NCBI GenBank assembly: GCA_002914845.1
Contig: JXTC01000027.1
Coordinates: forward strand, 935,201 to 999,200
Length of the DNA: 64,000 nt
DNA from: Trema orientale
Lineage: Eukaryota > Streptophyta > Magnoliopsida > Rosales > Cannabaceae
Direction: 5' to 3'
In this document: in pieces, positions 46,283-57,703 of the stretch
Layout of the letters: every line of letters begins with the position of its first letter
How positions within the stretch are numbered: the first letter of the stretch is position 1
The notes under the pieces: generated by a model
Database searches by the model: none
Seen by the model: the letters and a program-made list of their open reading frames with translations, nothing else
Told to the model about the DNA's origin: nothing
Translations under genes and position numbers: made by a program

Positions 46283-46798
46283 TCATGGAGGTTTCTGGTC
46301 AACTGGCATGGTTACTTGGGGCTCTACTTCGATACTTGTCTTTACAAGGAATTCGACAGAATCCACCTTCAACAATTCTGCATCTTTTGTTGAAGCGAGC
46401 TTGGCTAGAGCATCCACCTGAGTATTTTTAATGCGAGGAAGAAGTTGAATATTGTAAGCGGTAAATGTCAAGAACAGTCGTTGCATCTCCTATAAATAGG
46501 CCAGCATTCTTCCTCCTCTCGCTTGATAATCCCCAATCACTTGACAAACAACCAGCTAGGAATCACTGTATACCTCAATCATCTCGACCTTCATCTCTTG
46601 TGCGAGCTTGAGTCCAACTATCAATGCTTCATATTCTGCCTCATTGTTCGATGCTGGAAATCTGAAGTGAAGTGCACAATGAATATTACGCCCTTCTGGA
46701 CTGATTAGCATCAAGCCCGCACCAGCTCCGTTCTCGTTTGATGACCCATTGACGTAAAGTTTCCACAACCTTGATAGATCCATATCAGGTTTTTTCAT
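46283..46798 (-). pseudogene. Second, plant-type RNase H of the gypsy element
   Basis: This additional RNase H lies between the reverse transcriptase-linked RNase H and integrase and is diagnostic of the Tat lineage. It reads WKLYVNGSSNENGAGAGLML, then SNNEAEYEALIVGL (catalytic Glu), then EVYSDS (catalytic Asp; family YSDSQ), and resumes as LLPRIKNTQVDALAKLAST (final catalytic Asp in VDALA). In the first motif the family's D in VDGSSN is N (YVNGSS), losing one acidic residue. A stop splits it near 46550. Confidence 0.92.
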
Positions 46799-46879
46799 TA
46801 CTTTAGTGGGAAGATTGACATCATAAGTGAACTCTGCAATAAAATCTACGAGTGCTTGACCTTTAATCGCAGTGCGAGG

Positions 46880-48372
46880 TCAAAAATTGATGTTAAATTG
46901 ACTCAACTCAACCGCCCACTTAAGTAATCGTCCTGAAGCCTCAGGTTTTTGTAAAACCTGTTTTAGTGGAAAGTTTGTAAAAACTTCATTGGTGTGCACA
47001 TGAAAGTAAGGTCGAAGCTTCCTAGATGCGATTACAAGTGCTAATGCCAACTTCTCCATCTTTGGATATCTTGTTTTGGCATCTAGCAATCTTTTACTTA
47101 CGTAATAAACAAGTCGTTGTATATTCTCTTCTTCTCGAATTAGCACAGCGCTTGTCACATATCTGGAGACAGCGAGGTACAAGTATAACCTTTCTCCTAG
47201 ATTTGACTTTGATAAGAGTAGAGGAAAACCCAAGTGTTTCTTCAATTCTTGGAACACCTGCTCGCACTTCTCGGTCCACTTAAATTTCTTCGATCCCTTC
47301 TGCACTTTGAAGAATGGTTGGCATTTGTCAGCTGATCTGGATACAAGACGACTTAGTACGGCTACTCGTCCCGCCAGGCTCTGCACATCTTTTAGTTTGC
47401 GAGGCGACTGCATATCAATTAGTGCTTGTATCTTCTGGGGGTTAGCTTCAATGCCTTGCTGGTTAATCATGAATCCCAGAAATTTCCCAGATCCTACACC
47501 AAACGCACATTTCTGGGGATTTAGTTTCATCTAATATTTTTGAAGAATTTTGAACATCTTATCAAGATGTTTGATGTGATATTTAGCTTTCTTTGACTTT
47601 ACCAACATGTCATCAACGTATACCTCCATTGTCTTGCCAATTTGTTCTGCAACATCATATTAATAAGACGCTGATAAGTCGCTCCCACGTTGATGAGTCC
47701 GAAAGGCATCTTCTTATAGCAATACAATCTTCGATCAGTAATGAATGAAGTGTACTCCTCATCTAACTCGTACATGAGAATCTGGTTGTATCCAGAATAT
47801 GCGTCCATAAAACTTAAGAGTTCATGCCTTGACGCCATATCTACAAGCTGGTCGATTCTTGGAAGTGGGAAACTATCCTTCGGGCATGCCTTGTTGAGAT
47901 CTGTGAAGTCGATGCATGTTTTCCACTTTCTGTTGGGTTTCTTTACTAAAACTGGGTTAGCAAGCTAATTCGAAGAAAAAGATTCCCTGATAAATCCAAT
48001 TTTGAACAGTTTCTCCACTTCTTCCTTCAATGCGATGTAACGTTCTGGATCCATTGCCCTTCTTTTTTGTCGCACGGGTTTCTTTGTTATATCTATGTTG
48101 AGGTGATGACACATAATATCCGGATCAATCCCCATCATATCCGAATGTTGCCATGTGAAGACATCTAAGTTCGACTTTAGAAAAGCGACCAATGTAGCTC
48201 GCATGGGTTCCTGAAGCTTCGCTCTGATTTTTAGTACCTTCGAAGATTCCTCGATTGACATATCTTCTAAGTCCTCAATGGGTCCGGTCTCGACTTCTCC
48301 ATCGATCTCTCGAGGGTTGAGATCCTCGATTAATGCTTCACCTGACACTTCTCCTTGTAACTGGACCATCAT
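46880..48372 (-). pseudogene. Gypsy reverse transcriptase and RNase H remnant
   Basis: Reverse transcriptase that copies the element RNA. The region 47965-48372 has FTWQHSDMMGIDPDIMCHHLNI and KRRAMDPERY; 47599-47838 has LLSFMDAYSGYNQI (catalytic Asp) and [19 protein letters not shown]; the YVDDMLV active site is encoded at about 47605-47630, but in another frame after a frameshift. The region 46880-47530 has KLNPQKCAFGVGSGKFLGFM, the connection, and RNase H with YYVSKRLLDAKTRYPKMEKLAL. All motifs are present yet split by frameshifts, so the protein cannot be made whole. Confidence 0.93.
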
Positions 48373-48447
48373 TGTGCGAGGTGTCGTATCTTTTGCTGCG
48401 AGCTTTAAAGAGTTATTATAACAAGTCCGTGCATCGTACTGGTTGCC

Positions 48448-48962
48448 TCACACTTCGCCTACTCCGTGCTGTGTTGGGAACTTCATGGCGACATGATAAA
48501 TTGAAGTGACAGCTCGAAGTTCCCTCAGTGTTGGTCTTCCTAGTACAGCATTGAATACGAAAGGGCAATCTACATCCAAGAATTGAGTCATTACTGTTGA
48601 AACTCTAGGATAGGCTCCAACATTAACCATTAACTCAATCATGCCCCTAGGCATTATGCTATCGCCAGTAAATCCGTAGAGTAGAGTGACAGCGAGTTTC
48701 AAGTCACTGTCACTCAACCCCATCTTCTTGAAGGCGTCATAATATAGGATGTCGACTGCACTTCCATTATCGACTAATACTCGCACAATTGCATGTTCCC
48801 ATAGTTAATTTTTATGACTAATGCATCATTATACGGGTAATGGATATCCCTCATATCCTGTTTCGTGAAGGTGATGTCCATATTCAGTACCTGTTGAAGC
48901 TTTTGTGGTCGCTGCTCAAGATGCATGACATTGGTCAATGGCTGCTGCTGAGCTTCTCTCAC
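48448..48962 (-). pseudogene. Gypsy aspartic protease remnant
   Basis: Retropepsin-type domain with the active-site region RVLVDNGSAVDILYYDAF, typical of Tat elements (D-G-S-DIL), followed by YPRVSTVMTQFLDVD and FNAVLGRPTLRELRAV. An upstream piece (48774-48962) carries the link QKLQQVLNMDITFTKQDMRDIHYPYNDALVI. The two pieces are in different frames. Confidence 0.88.
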
Positions 48963-49098
48963 ATACTATCATGCCCCCTCTTGAATCTCCACCGACATGT
49001 GGACCTTTGTAAATAGTTCGCACTTCACTCTGAACTTCCTTAGGTCGCTGCTGGTTTTATTCTCGCCTTTCATTATTCTGCTGAGTGTATTGCCGTAG

Positions 49099-50898
49099 TC
49101 ACCCTTCTTTAATTAGTCTTTCAATCTCATCTTTTAGGGCGTAGTAGTTATTGGTATCATGTTCAATGTCATTGTGATACCGGTAAAACTTGTTTGGATC
49201 ACGTCTTGCCCTGTCTCGTTTTATTAGCTCCAGTTGACGATATCGCTCCTGCTGATTCGTGACCGCACAAATGTGATCTATGGGTGCGTTCAGCTCTTTA
49301 TAATTGTTAAATCTCATTGGATCTCTCAGAATTTCCTATTTCTTCTATTCAGGCTGCTTCTCAGTCGTCTGCCCATTCTTTCTTTTGTTCGACTTCTTGT
49401 TATTATTGTTAGTTGTGGTCGCATCTTTTGTCGTGCTTTTTCCTCCTTCCTTCTTCATCTTATGAAGATTCTCGCGTGAAGATTTCACTCTTAGATGCTG
49501 ACCCACTTGTTGATATTAGTCTTCAAGGGTTCTATATTCTCGCTTAAGTAACTCTTCCAAGAGTTTAGTTTCAACTCGCACCCTAGCCATCATCAGAGTC
49601 AAGACTCCTCCTTCAGGCGGGTTGCTGATTTTTGCTAACTCTGAGGTAAAGCGATTAAGATAAGATCACAGAGTCTCCTTTGGACCTTGTCGAATAGCAG
49701 ACAGGTTGATTAATGGAACAGCGAAGTTTTTTGCAGCCTAGAATTGTCTCAAGAATGCAGTTTAAAGTTACTGCCAAGATGAGATCGAACCAAGCTGGAG
49801 CCCTCAAAACCACCTCCTCGCTGCTCCTGTGAGAGTTACAGCAAAATATCTGCAACGTGCGAGATCATTGACATGATGGAGTTCCATCAGGTCGCTGAAG
49901 TGATCCATATGATCCTGTGGGTCAGTTTTTCCATCAAAAGTATTTATGGTGGGAAGTTTGAATCCAGCAGGTAAGGCAGCAGCTCAAACTTCCTCGTTGA
50001 ATGGCGATTGACGATACCCATCAGCAAGCTCATCATCCTAGCTAGCAAGTGCATCTAATGTGATCTTCAAATTATGAACATCGATGTTTGGAAGAAGAGC
50101 ATTATTTGGTGGCAAGGGTGGCCTTTGGTCGTTATTATCACGACGTAAGGCGGATTGATCAGGCAGGGTCTGCTGTGACCTTTGCGAAGATTCCATTATA
50201 ATAGTGCGATGAGATCGACTCCTGTCGTCATGATGCAATATAGACCGCTCATGACTACATCGCTGTTCCACGTGTTGTCTCAGGTCTACAGTATTCTGCC
50301 TTGGCTCCCTATTAATCCTTTCAAAGATGCTCCTCAATTGACGATTTTGCTCTTTTCTCAAACGATCACGATTGACGGTTGTTCTTCGAGAAAGTTATCC
50401 ATGATCACGATCTGTACTTGAACTCCCAGTACCAGATTCTTGGGGTAAGTCCGTGACCTTGCCTTTCCCCTTGGAGGTGCGATCTGTATGATGCTCCTGT
50501 TGGGTTCTAGGCTAATCGCGATTTCCTGCCTCTCGTATCTGAATTCCTCGCTCAGGTTGTCGAGCAGAACAATCTCTGGGATGTTCGTGCAGTGGTGGAG
50601 TCACTGTCTGTCTTTCAGCAAGTCGTTGCAAAGAGTCATTAATCTGATTGGTGATTTGCTGAAGGTTCACTAGTGCATCCTCCATACGATCCTGCCTCTG
50701 GACGATGTTTTCTGGTGGGGTCACAGCGGGCTGATTCTGAGCAACATCGGCCTGTGCAGCAGCAGTGCTTTGGGTTGGCTTACTCCAGCGTTTCTGGTAG
50801 TATTTCTGGTATTTGCCATTGTTGAAAAGTAAATTGACACTCTTTACTAGAATAGCCCTCCTTCTAGCGCTAATTATCGACGAAAGTTTTGTCAACAA
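49099..50898 (-). pseudogene. Gypsy gag remnant
   Basis: Capsid protein. The start region near 50898 has an Arg/Lys-rich head and QDRMEDALVNLQQITNQINDSL, a coiled coil. The central portion around 49930 reads FKLPTINTFDGKTD, followed by the HMDHFSDLMELHHVNDLARCRYFAVTL-like core of the retrotransposon Gag family (broken into short motifs by stops). The tail at 49099-49317 reads YRYHNDIEHDTNNYYALKDEI: the zinc knuckle C-H-C of relatives has its cysteines changed to tyrosine. Several stops and frameshifts occur. Confidence 0.88.
50855..50873 (-). promoter_or_regulatory. Probable degenerate primer-binding site
   Basis: Immediately inside the 5' LTR the minus strand reads TAGCGCTAGAAGGAGGGC, close to TGGCGC-type sites of Tat elements. 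Which tRNA primes is not determined. Confidence 0.45.
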
Positions 50899-51474
50899 TA
50901 GATTTAATAGATTGCGAGATATGGCTTATGTGTGAAAAGGATTGATAAAGCAAAGCAAATAACGAGACAAGAATTTTATAGTGATTCAGCCCCAAAAAAG
51001 ATGAGCCTACCTCCGCTATTTTTCACTATTTTCTAGAGAATTACAAGAGTTTCTCTAGGTCTCAGTGTGAGAGCAGAGAGAATTACAGAATGTAGTAAAG
51101 TATTTGTGAGGAATTGTGTCGTGAATTACAATGAGACTGAGTTCCCTTTATATAGGTGAGGGTGGCTCAATGTTTCTTAATTATGAAAACAGGTAACTGC
51201 ATAATCAGAAAATATAATTTCGGCTAACAACATACAATCGAGTAATATCTCAAATTAAATGGGCTACTCGATCTCCATGCAGAAGCTTGTTTCCTTTTCT
51301 TTGTAATTACCTATTTGAATAAGCTTGATCTAGTTTCCCTTTTAAGATGGTCGCCTTTTAACTTATTCAGATAAGGTCGCACTTCGATCAGAAAAGCATA
51401 CATGCGACCTGATGGGTTCAACTCAATCGTTGACTTTTCTTCGTTTAACAATTTAGATTTAAGATCACACAACA
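50875..51474 (-). repeat. 5' LTR of gypsy element
   Basis: Matches 40505-41104; its inner edge is eroded (TATCGACGAAAG for TGTTGACAGAGG). Ends CACAACA, followed by GTGTT. Confidence 0.94.
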
Positions 51475-51887
51475 GTGTTAACTATATTCTTCAACTTTTT
51501 ACGGTACCTATTAAGAGGGTGCGATCTAGGAGTAGATCGCCTAATCTTCACAAGTTATATGAGAAGCTTGAATATAAGCCCCTTTCTATCAGATTCAACA
51601 AAGCTGGAGGCACGTGATTGTTGGTAATTATTTATTAAAAACATGACAAAATTAAAGATGAACAGAAGCATATAAAACAAAAATTTTCTGGATTATAGTT
51701 TTTCATAAAACCTTTTAGGATCTTTGTTATGATCTAAATATATGCAAGAGATTGTATATCTCAAGCAATGAATTTTCCTTCCTATGCACCAAGCTTATAA
51801 CTGCAGAGGTGAGCGGGTACCTCGATCTTGATCAACCTCCAAATAAGAATTTAAGAACTCCCATGGCCTCCAATAATGGCTCAAAGA

Positions 51888-51929
<42 letters not shown>

Positions 51930-52718
51930 TTTCTCTCATTGTTCTGTGCAGCCGTCAAACTAATGTTTCAATCAAAACTGAATCTCATATACAAAAGATG
52001 GGGGAACAGCGTTTTATAGCCTCCTCTATTAGGGAAATTAGCCAGCCCTAGTGGGCTAGGGGCTGGCCGAATTTCACTCTTAATTAGTAGTGTGGTGGGC
52101 TCCCAAGGCCCACCTCTCAGTCCAACTTTTTTCTCCTTTTTTGTATAATTGTCTAGAAAACTGTTTGAGCCCAATTGATCTCATGTAGCTCAAAATGTTG
52201 TGTAGGTTGGGGACCCAAATAGACCTATTTAATTCAAGCTCTAATAAAAAAGGCCCAGTTATAATTAACTCTTAATATAAGTAGGCTTGTACTATTAGTT
52301 ATGGACTTATTCCACTAAAGATCCAAATTACACTCTTGAATTAAATAAATATCACAAGATAAAAAGTATATAATTAATAAAATATCCAATTTTATAATTA
52401 CTTAGCTAAGATTTAAATCTCCCAAGCTCCTATAGCTCCTCAAGGAGGTATTCATTTCTCTATATAATAAAGTTATGGATTCTATATCTAGAAGTATTTG
52501 TTCCTAATACCCATAATAATGCATTACCACAATGCCAGGATCTAGATCGTTAATTTCTTGATCCGTACCTTTTAACATCTCAAATAATATAAGTTATAAA
52601 TACGGGTTCATCACTTATTTCAGGATTAAGAAAAATATGCATTAATCATCTAGTTTGTGAGAAGATGTTCTTGTCAACGACACTTATTACAAGAACATAA
52701 TTCACATGGTCTATGTTT
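51475..52718. other. Intergenic; possible gene-end fragment, microsatellite, LTR-like sequence
   Basis: At 51490-51617 (+) a short frame reads VPIKRVRSRSRSPNLHKLYEKLEY to a stop; it was cut by the gypsy insertion and I do not recognise it. A (TC)18 run lies at 51891-51926. Sequence at 51985-52200 (GCCAGCCCTAGTGGGCTAGGGGC) looks like an LTR-type leader but has no partner. The rest is AT-rich. Confidence 0.45.
51891..51926. repeat. (TC)n microsatellite
   Basis: Eighteen uninterrupted TC dinucleotides. Confidence 0.97.
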
Positions 52719-52734
52719 AATATTTACACACCAA

Positions 52735-52849
52735 CGAGCTACTTAGCATGTATGGCCAAGACTTCTCCTAGAGAAGCAAGAGGTGTGGGGTTCAATCCCC
52801 ACCCCCTCCCCTACTAACCACTAACAGACGAACACTAAAAAAAATATTC
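52735..52849 (+). mobile_element. tRNA-derived SINE with target duplications
   Basis: Begins CGAGCTACTTAGCATGTATGG (A-box-like TAGC..GTATGG) and has a strong B box GGGGTTCAATCCCC near 52783-52796, then a C-rich stretch and an A-rich tail. It is flanked by a 16-bp duplication, AATATTTACACACCAA (52719-52734) and AATGTTTACATACCAA (52850-52865), 14 of 16 identical. These are the hallmarks of LINE-mobilised SINE insertion. Confidence 0.88.
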
Positions 52850-52865
52850 AATGTTTACATACCAA

Positions 52866-53683
52866 GACCTTTTACACATGGTTACACCAATATAGATTAA
52901 GATATACTATAAATGCACAAAGTCTTGCAACACAATTCAAGAGAAGTATCCAGCTTCTCTTATTAGTTGTGAATGAACTTATTTGATTTAATTAGAGAAA
53001 ATATATATTAACTTTAATAAACAACTTTATTAAAATATTTCTCTAATAAATAAATCATGGAACTTTTATGATATTTACTATTGTACCAATAATCAAAACA
53101 TTATCACAAATACTATGCATGAATAATAGCTTTATTAAATATCCAAAATATTCAATAAATATCTATAAATAATAAATACTTTTTGGGTATAATTCTAATA
53201 GTGATAACCTATCGATGACTATCAGAAGTTTTTTCCACATTTGCTCAGTGTGCTTATTTGGCAATACATCAACTCTTGGCATAGGAGTTGGAAGAATATT
53301 CCAGACAAGCAAAGAATAAGCAAAGATTACTCCTATAGACTAGGTAATAACTAGATTTTTTATGTAATATATTATTCACTTTATATGTTAATTGGTTGTT
53401 TTAATTTAATTACTTATTTGTGTAGTTGCAGCACTTTTTTGATCATAAAGACATCAATGTCAAGACAAGGTTGCTGTTGGTGAGACAAGGCAATCAAAGA
53501 ACGACACAAATTTACACCGTAATTAGAATAATGAACTTAGTGACCACTTCAAAAGATTTGGGGCGCACAAGTCTGTTCCGAATCTTGACATTGCACGTAA
53601 GACTGTTCCTAGCTAAGAAAATGGATGCTCTTATATGGGACAAGTATGTCGAAATTTTTTTACTTTGATGAGTTTAGGGCTAG
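52866..53683. other. Intergenic; short unrecognised + frame
   Basis: At 53426-53668 (+) an 80-codon frame (MQHFFDHKDINVKTRLLLVRQ...) follows a sequence that looks like a splice acceptor (TTGTGTAG at 53417-53424), so it could be an exon scrap of a captured or dead gene. No domain recognised. The remainder is AT-rich. Confidence 0.35.
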
Positions 53684-53685
53684 TG

Positions 53686-54293
53686 TGTAGGAAAATAATA
53701 ACATATATCCATATACAATATATATGGTTTCAACAAATAATGTTACCAAAATTATTATACTCCAACCTTGAGCAGAATTTTGGCAGCACTTCAAAATAAG
53801 TATTCCTACAAAACAAAAGATTATTAACAGCTAAGGCTTGTATACTACACAGAGTCCTTAAAACTGATTCATTCCCTCCACCAGAATGCTTGAGGATTTC
53901 GCAAGTGTCAGTTTTCCAGGATACAATGACAAGAGTAGCAAGTAAAGTACCAGCATCTCCACTCTACGAACTGGATTATTATGAACTGTAACACACTAAG
54001 AGATCTAGCTACGAAATTCTTAAATACTCTAAGAACTATAGCTAGAAAATGGAAGAACTCAAGAACACTTGGTACTAGAGATTAGAGAGAGAACGATATA
54101 TAGAAACCAGAAAGGAGGGAAGCTTCTGATTTTTGGTGTGTGGAATGAGGAGGGAAAGCTCTCCTTTTATAATCTCCAAGGGAGGACTTATTAGCAACAC
54201 CAGAAAACATTTTTATTAATCTCAAAATATTTTTTAGCCATAAGCATGGATGTTACTAACGTTTGTCTTAAAACCATGAACATGGTTGTTACA
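53686..54293 (-). repeat. 3' LTR of the right-hand copia element
   Basis: On + it begins TGTAGGAAAAT and ends GGTTGTTACA (inverted TGTAACAACC). It carries a TATAAAAGGAGAGCT box (minus, near 54160) and matches the fragment at 37.5-38.0 kb. Ends are inferred from the inverted TGT...ACA; no target duplication was confirmed. Confidence 0.7.
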
Positions 54294-54857
54294 GACTCAA
54301 GAAAAAGTGATAGAGTTCAATGAATGAAACCTACATAAGATAGGTGGGTATTACCCTTTGAACATCCCTCATGAGAGTATATTTACTTTACTGACTGATT
54401 AATAGATTCGATGTCTTTAAATTGTTTTGTCGTTCATGTAAACGATAATATACTTCACACCGGAATCTTTCTTAATAAATCCAGTTCTTATGGTTATGTT
54501 CATTTTGGCCTTAAATATATTTGTCTTGTTCTGTAAGAGTTTCTTAGGAATTAAGCCCTCATAATTCTACTTTGAAGTGGCCCTGCTTCGCTCTCATATA
54601 GATGATTTCTTAGTTAAGAATAACCCACATTACTCCGCTCGATTTTCTGACGTATAAGAATCATTAAAAGTGTTTACTTATCATATTCCTTACGAGCATC
54701 ACTGCTACTTATTACTGGAATGGAAATGAAGGTAATAGCCTCATAGGAGGATAACCCCCACAGTGATCTAACTAAGTCTTTACAATTAGGTTGTCCCTTT
54801 GAACTTAGATCTTGGGATTTTCAGTCAACTAGGTTGGGTTTCCATTGTATTAAAGTG

Positions 54858-55486
54858 TTATTTCATAAGCTTTAGTCCCATTCTTCTCGATGATTTATCA
54901 TTTAACTCTCTGTTTAACCCTTTGGTTAGTGGATCCGGCAGGTTATCCTTAGACTTCACATAGTCTATAGAAATAACTCCAGTTGAGAGTAGTTGTCTAA
55001 TGGTATTATGTCTACGATGAATATGTCTAGACATACCATTGTACAATTACTCTATGCCCTTCCATTAGCCGATTGACTATCACAATGTATAGATATTGGC
55101 GGCACAAGCTTAGGCCAATATGGAATATCTTCTAAGAAATGGCGTAGCCATTCAGCCTCTTCACCACATTTATCTAGAGCTATAAACTCAAATTCCATCG
55201 TGGATCGAGCTATAACCGTCTGTTTTGAAGATTTCCATGATATAGCTGCTCTAGCTTGTGTGAACATATACCCACTAGTAAACTTTGAGTCTTTTATATC
55301 GTATATCCAGTTTGCATCATTGTATCCTTCTAAAACTGTAGGATATCTATTATAATGTAGTCCATAATTACGAGTATATCGTAAGTACCTAAGTACTTTC
55401 ATAATTCCTTTCCAATGCTCAGTACTTGGATTACTCGTATATCTACTCAGTCTACTAATGTGTAGGCTATATCTGGCCTTGTACAA
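54858..55486 (-). pseudogene. Copia RNase H remnant
   Basis: Two open pieces. 55052-55486 reads [23 protein letters not shown], then EGYNDANWI (family D-W active-site region), [19 protein letters not shown], and [10 protein letters not shown] (family STMEAEF); the tail 54858-55046 reads HIHRRHNTIRQLL and VKSKDNLPDPLTKGL, ending at a stop beside the 3' leader. In-frame loss near 55050 divides them. Confidence 0.92.
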
Positions 55487-55526
55487 CTCATCAAGTACAT
55501 AAGACTACCAATCACTCTAGAGTATT

Positions 55527-56028
55527 CTACTTGAGAAACACTCTCACCTTTATTCTTATGAAGTGTTGACTTATGTCTATTGGTATTCTAGATACACCAA
55601 AATCATCTTTGTTGAATTTCTTCAAAATTTTATCCACATAGTACGACTGATTGAGTATAAGTCCATCAAACATCCTTCTAATTTTAATTCCTAAAATTAC
55701 ATCAGCTATACCCATATCTTTTGTATCAAATTTGGAGTTCAACAGATTCTTAGTCAATTTGACCATCATGTCATTACTACCAACAATGAGCATGTCCTCA
55801 ATATAAAGACACAAAAATAACGTAGCCATTTTCAGTATTTTTGACATAGACACATTTGTCACACTCATTGATTTTAAAACCATTAGCAAGCATTACTCTG
55901 TCAAACTTTTCATGCCATTGCTTTGGCGCTTGCTTCAAGCCATACAGAGACTTGACCAGTTTATGAACTTTCTTTTCTAGTCCTGGAGCAACAAAACCTT
56001 CAGGTTGTTCCATATAGATTTTTTTCAT
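55527..56028 (-). pseudogene. Copia reverse transcriptase remnant
   Basis: Pieces read EQPEGFVAPGLEKKVHKLVKSLYGLKQAPKQW (palm entry), then, after a frameshift near 55800, YIEDMLIVGSN. The active site YVDD is YIED, so the second catalytic aspartate is glutamate. Then KDMGIADVILGIKI, the family LGIKI block. Confidence 0.92.
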
Positions 56029-57700
56029 CTAGATCTTCAATAAGAAAGGTTGTTTTTACATCCATTTAGTGTACTTCAAGATTCTGCAGAGCGGCAATCG
56101 TAAGTATCATCTTTATGGAATTTATTCTCGTCACAGGAGAATAAGTATCAAAGTAATCTAGGCATTCTTTTTGCCTATAACCTTTGATAACCAATCTAGT
56201 CTTATACTTGTCAATTATTCCATCAGCTTTCATCTATTTGAAAATCCATTTTGAATCAAGTGGCTTGCATTCTAGAGGAAGATCCACTAGTTCCTACGTA
56301 TGATTTTGTATGATGGGATAAATTTTGCTCTTAATGGCCTTTTTCCACAAAGGTCCCTCAACAAAGCTCACAGCTTCTTAGAAGCTTTGAGGTTCAATTT
56401 TCAATATGTAAACCAAAACATTCAGACCAAAAGATTTTTCAGTTCTCGCTCTTTTACTACATCTAGGCTCATCTTCAACGACTTATTCTTGGTCCTGACT
56501 ATCCTTAGTGATAGCCTCATAAGTTCATTTAGATATACTAGGTTCTTCCTTGGATTTATACAGAAATTCATGTTCAAAGAACGATACATTTCTCGATTCT
56601 ATTATTGTATTCTTATATATGTATGAGATTTGTGACTCATACACAAAGAAACCGATAAGCACTACTATTTTGTGCATAACCAATGAAAATGCAATTTACT
56701 GTCTTTGGTCTTATTTTCACCTTTTTTAGGTGTATGTACTAATACCTTAGCAAGACATCTCCATACTCGTAAGTATTTGTAGGAAAGTTTTTTACCTTTC
56801 CACAATTCATAAGATGTCTTTTCTTTTTTCTTGCAGGGTACCTTATTTAAAAGGTAATTAGCTGTTAAAACTACTTCCCCTCACAAGTTCTGAGGCAACC
56901 CAGAACTTAACAGTAATGCATTCATCATCTCTTTTAAGGTACAATTTTTTCTCTCAGCAGTACCATTTGACTGAGGCGAATAAGGCGGAGTGACCTCATG
57001 TATTATTCTATGTTAGGCACAAAATTCACCAAAAGATGATTCATACTCTCCACCATGGTCACTTCTAATCATCTTAATCTTCTTATTAAGTTGATTTTCA
57101 ACCTCATTCATAGAGAGACTAAACTTCTCTATTGCTTCGTCCTTGGATTTTAGTAAATACACATAACAATATTTTGTGCTATCATCGATAAAAGTAATAA
57201 AATACTTATGCCTTCCCTTATTTGTAGAAATTTTAAATCACAAATGTCATTGTGAATAAATCAAGAGGTTCAGTATTTCTTTCAATAGTTTGAAAAGATG
57301 ACCTTGTCAATTTTACCTCAACATAAGTTTAACACTTATATTTTATATTAATTTGGAAAGCAGAAATATGATTTAAGTTAATTAATCTACGTATAGTATC
57401 ATAATTAATATGTCCTAGTCTACTATGCTATAAAGTAGAAGACTCAATCAAATAAGCAGAAGAACTAGCCTTATTAATATTAGGCTTTACAGTCATTACG
57501 TTGAGTTTGATCATACCCCTTCATTCATATCCCTTTCCCACAAAAAGACCACCATTGGTTAGTACAAATTTATCTGACTCAAATACTATGTGGAATCCAT
57601 GGTTATTTAGAATGAACTAGACACAAGATTCTTACGAATATCTGGTACATACATCACATTATTCAGAGTTAGTTCCTTCCCAGAGGTCTTCTTTAGTACC
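56029..57700 (-). pseudogene. Copia integrase and linker remnant
   Basis: The area between reverse transcriptase and protease carries, on minus, broken integrase sequence around 56800-57180, such as the SDNGGEY-like region near 57050 and the KLKSLYG-independent linker to reverse transcriptase near 56240-56290. No open stretch longer than about 60 codons remains. The extent is inferred from position in the copia order. Confidence 0.6.
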
Positions 57701-57703
57701 ATT

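Larger units (their letters stand above)
40505..51474 (-). mobile_element. Complete Tat-type Ty3/gypsy retrotransposon, 10.97 kb
   Basis: Two 600-bp LTRs (40505-41104, 50875-51474) are flanked by identical GTGTT (40500-40504 and 51475-51479). Minus-strand order is gag, protease, reverse transcriptase-RNase H, a second plant-type RNase H, integrase, the gypsy order with the extra RNase H that marks the Tat/Ogre lineage. About 4 kb between integrase and the 3' LTR carries an antisense gene, also known from this lineage. Stops, frameshifts and a deletion of the integrase active site make it inactive. Confidence 0.95.

Noticed and set aside
51752-52051. A 99-codon + frame with a Ser-Leu run
   Set aside because: The run is the (TC)n microsatellite; no domain.
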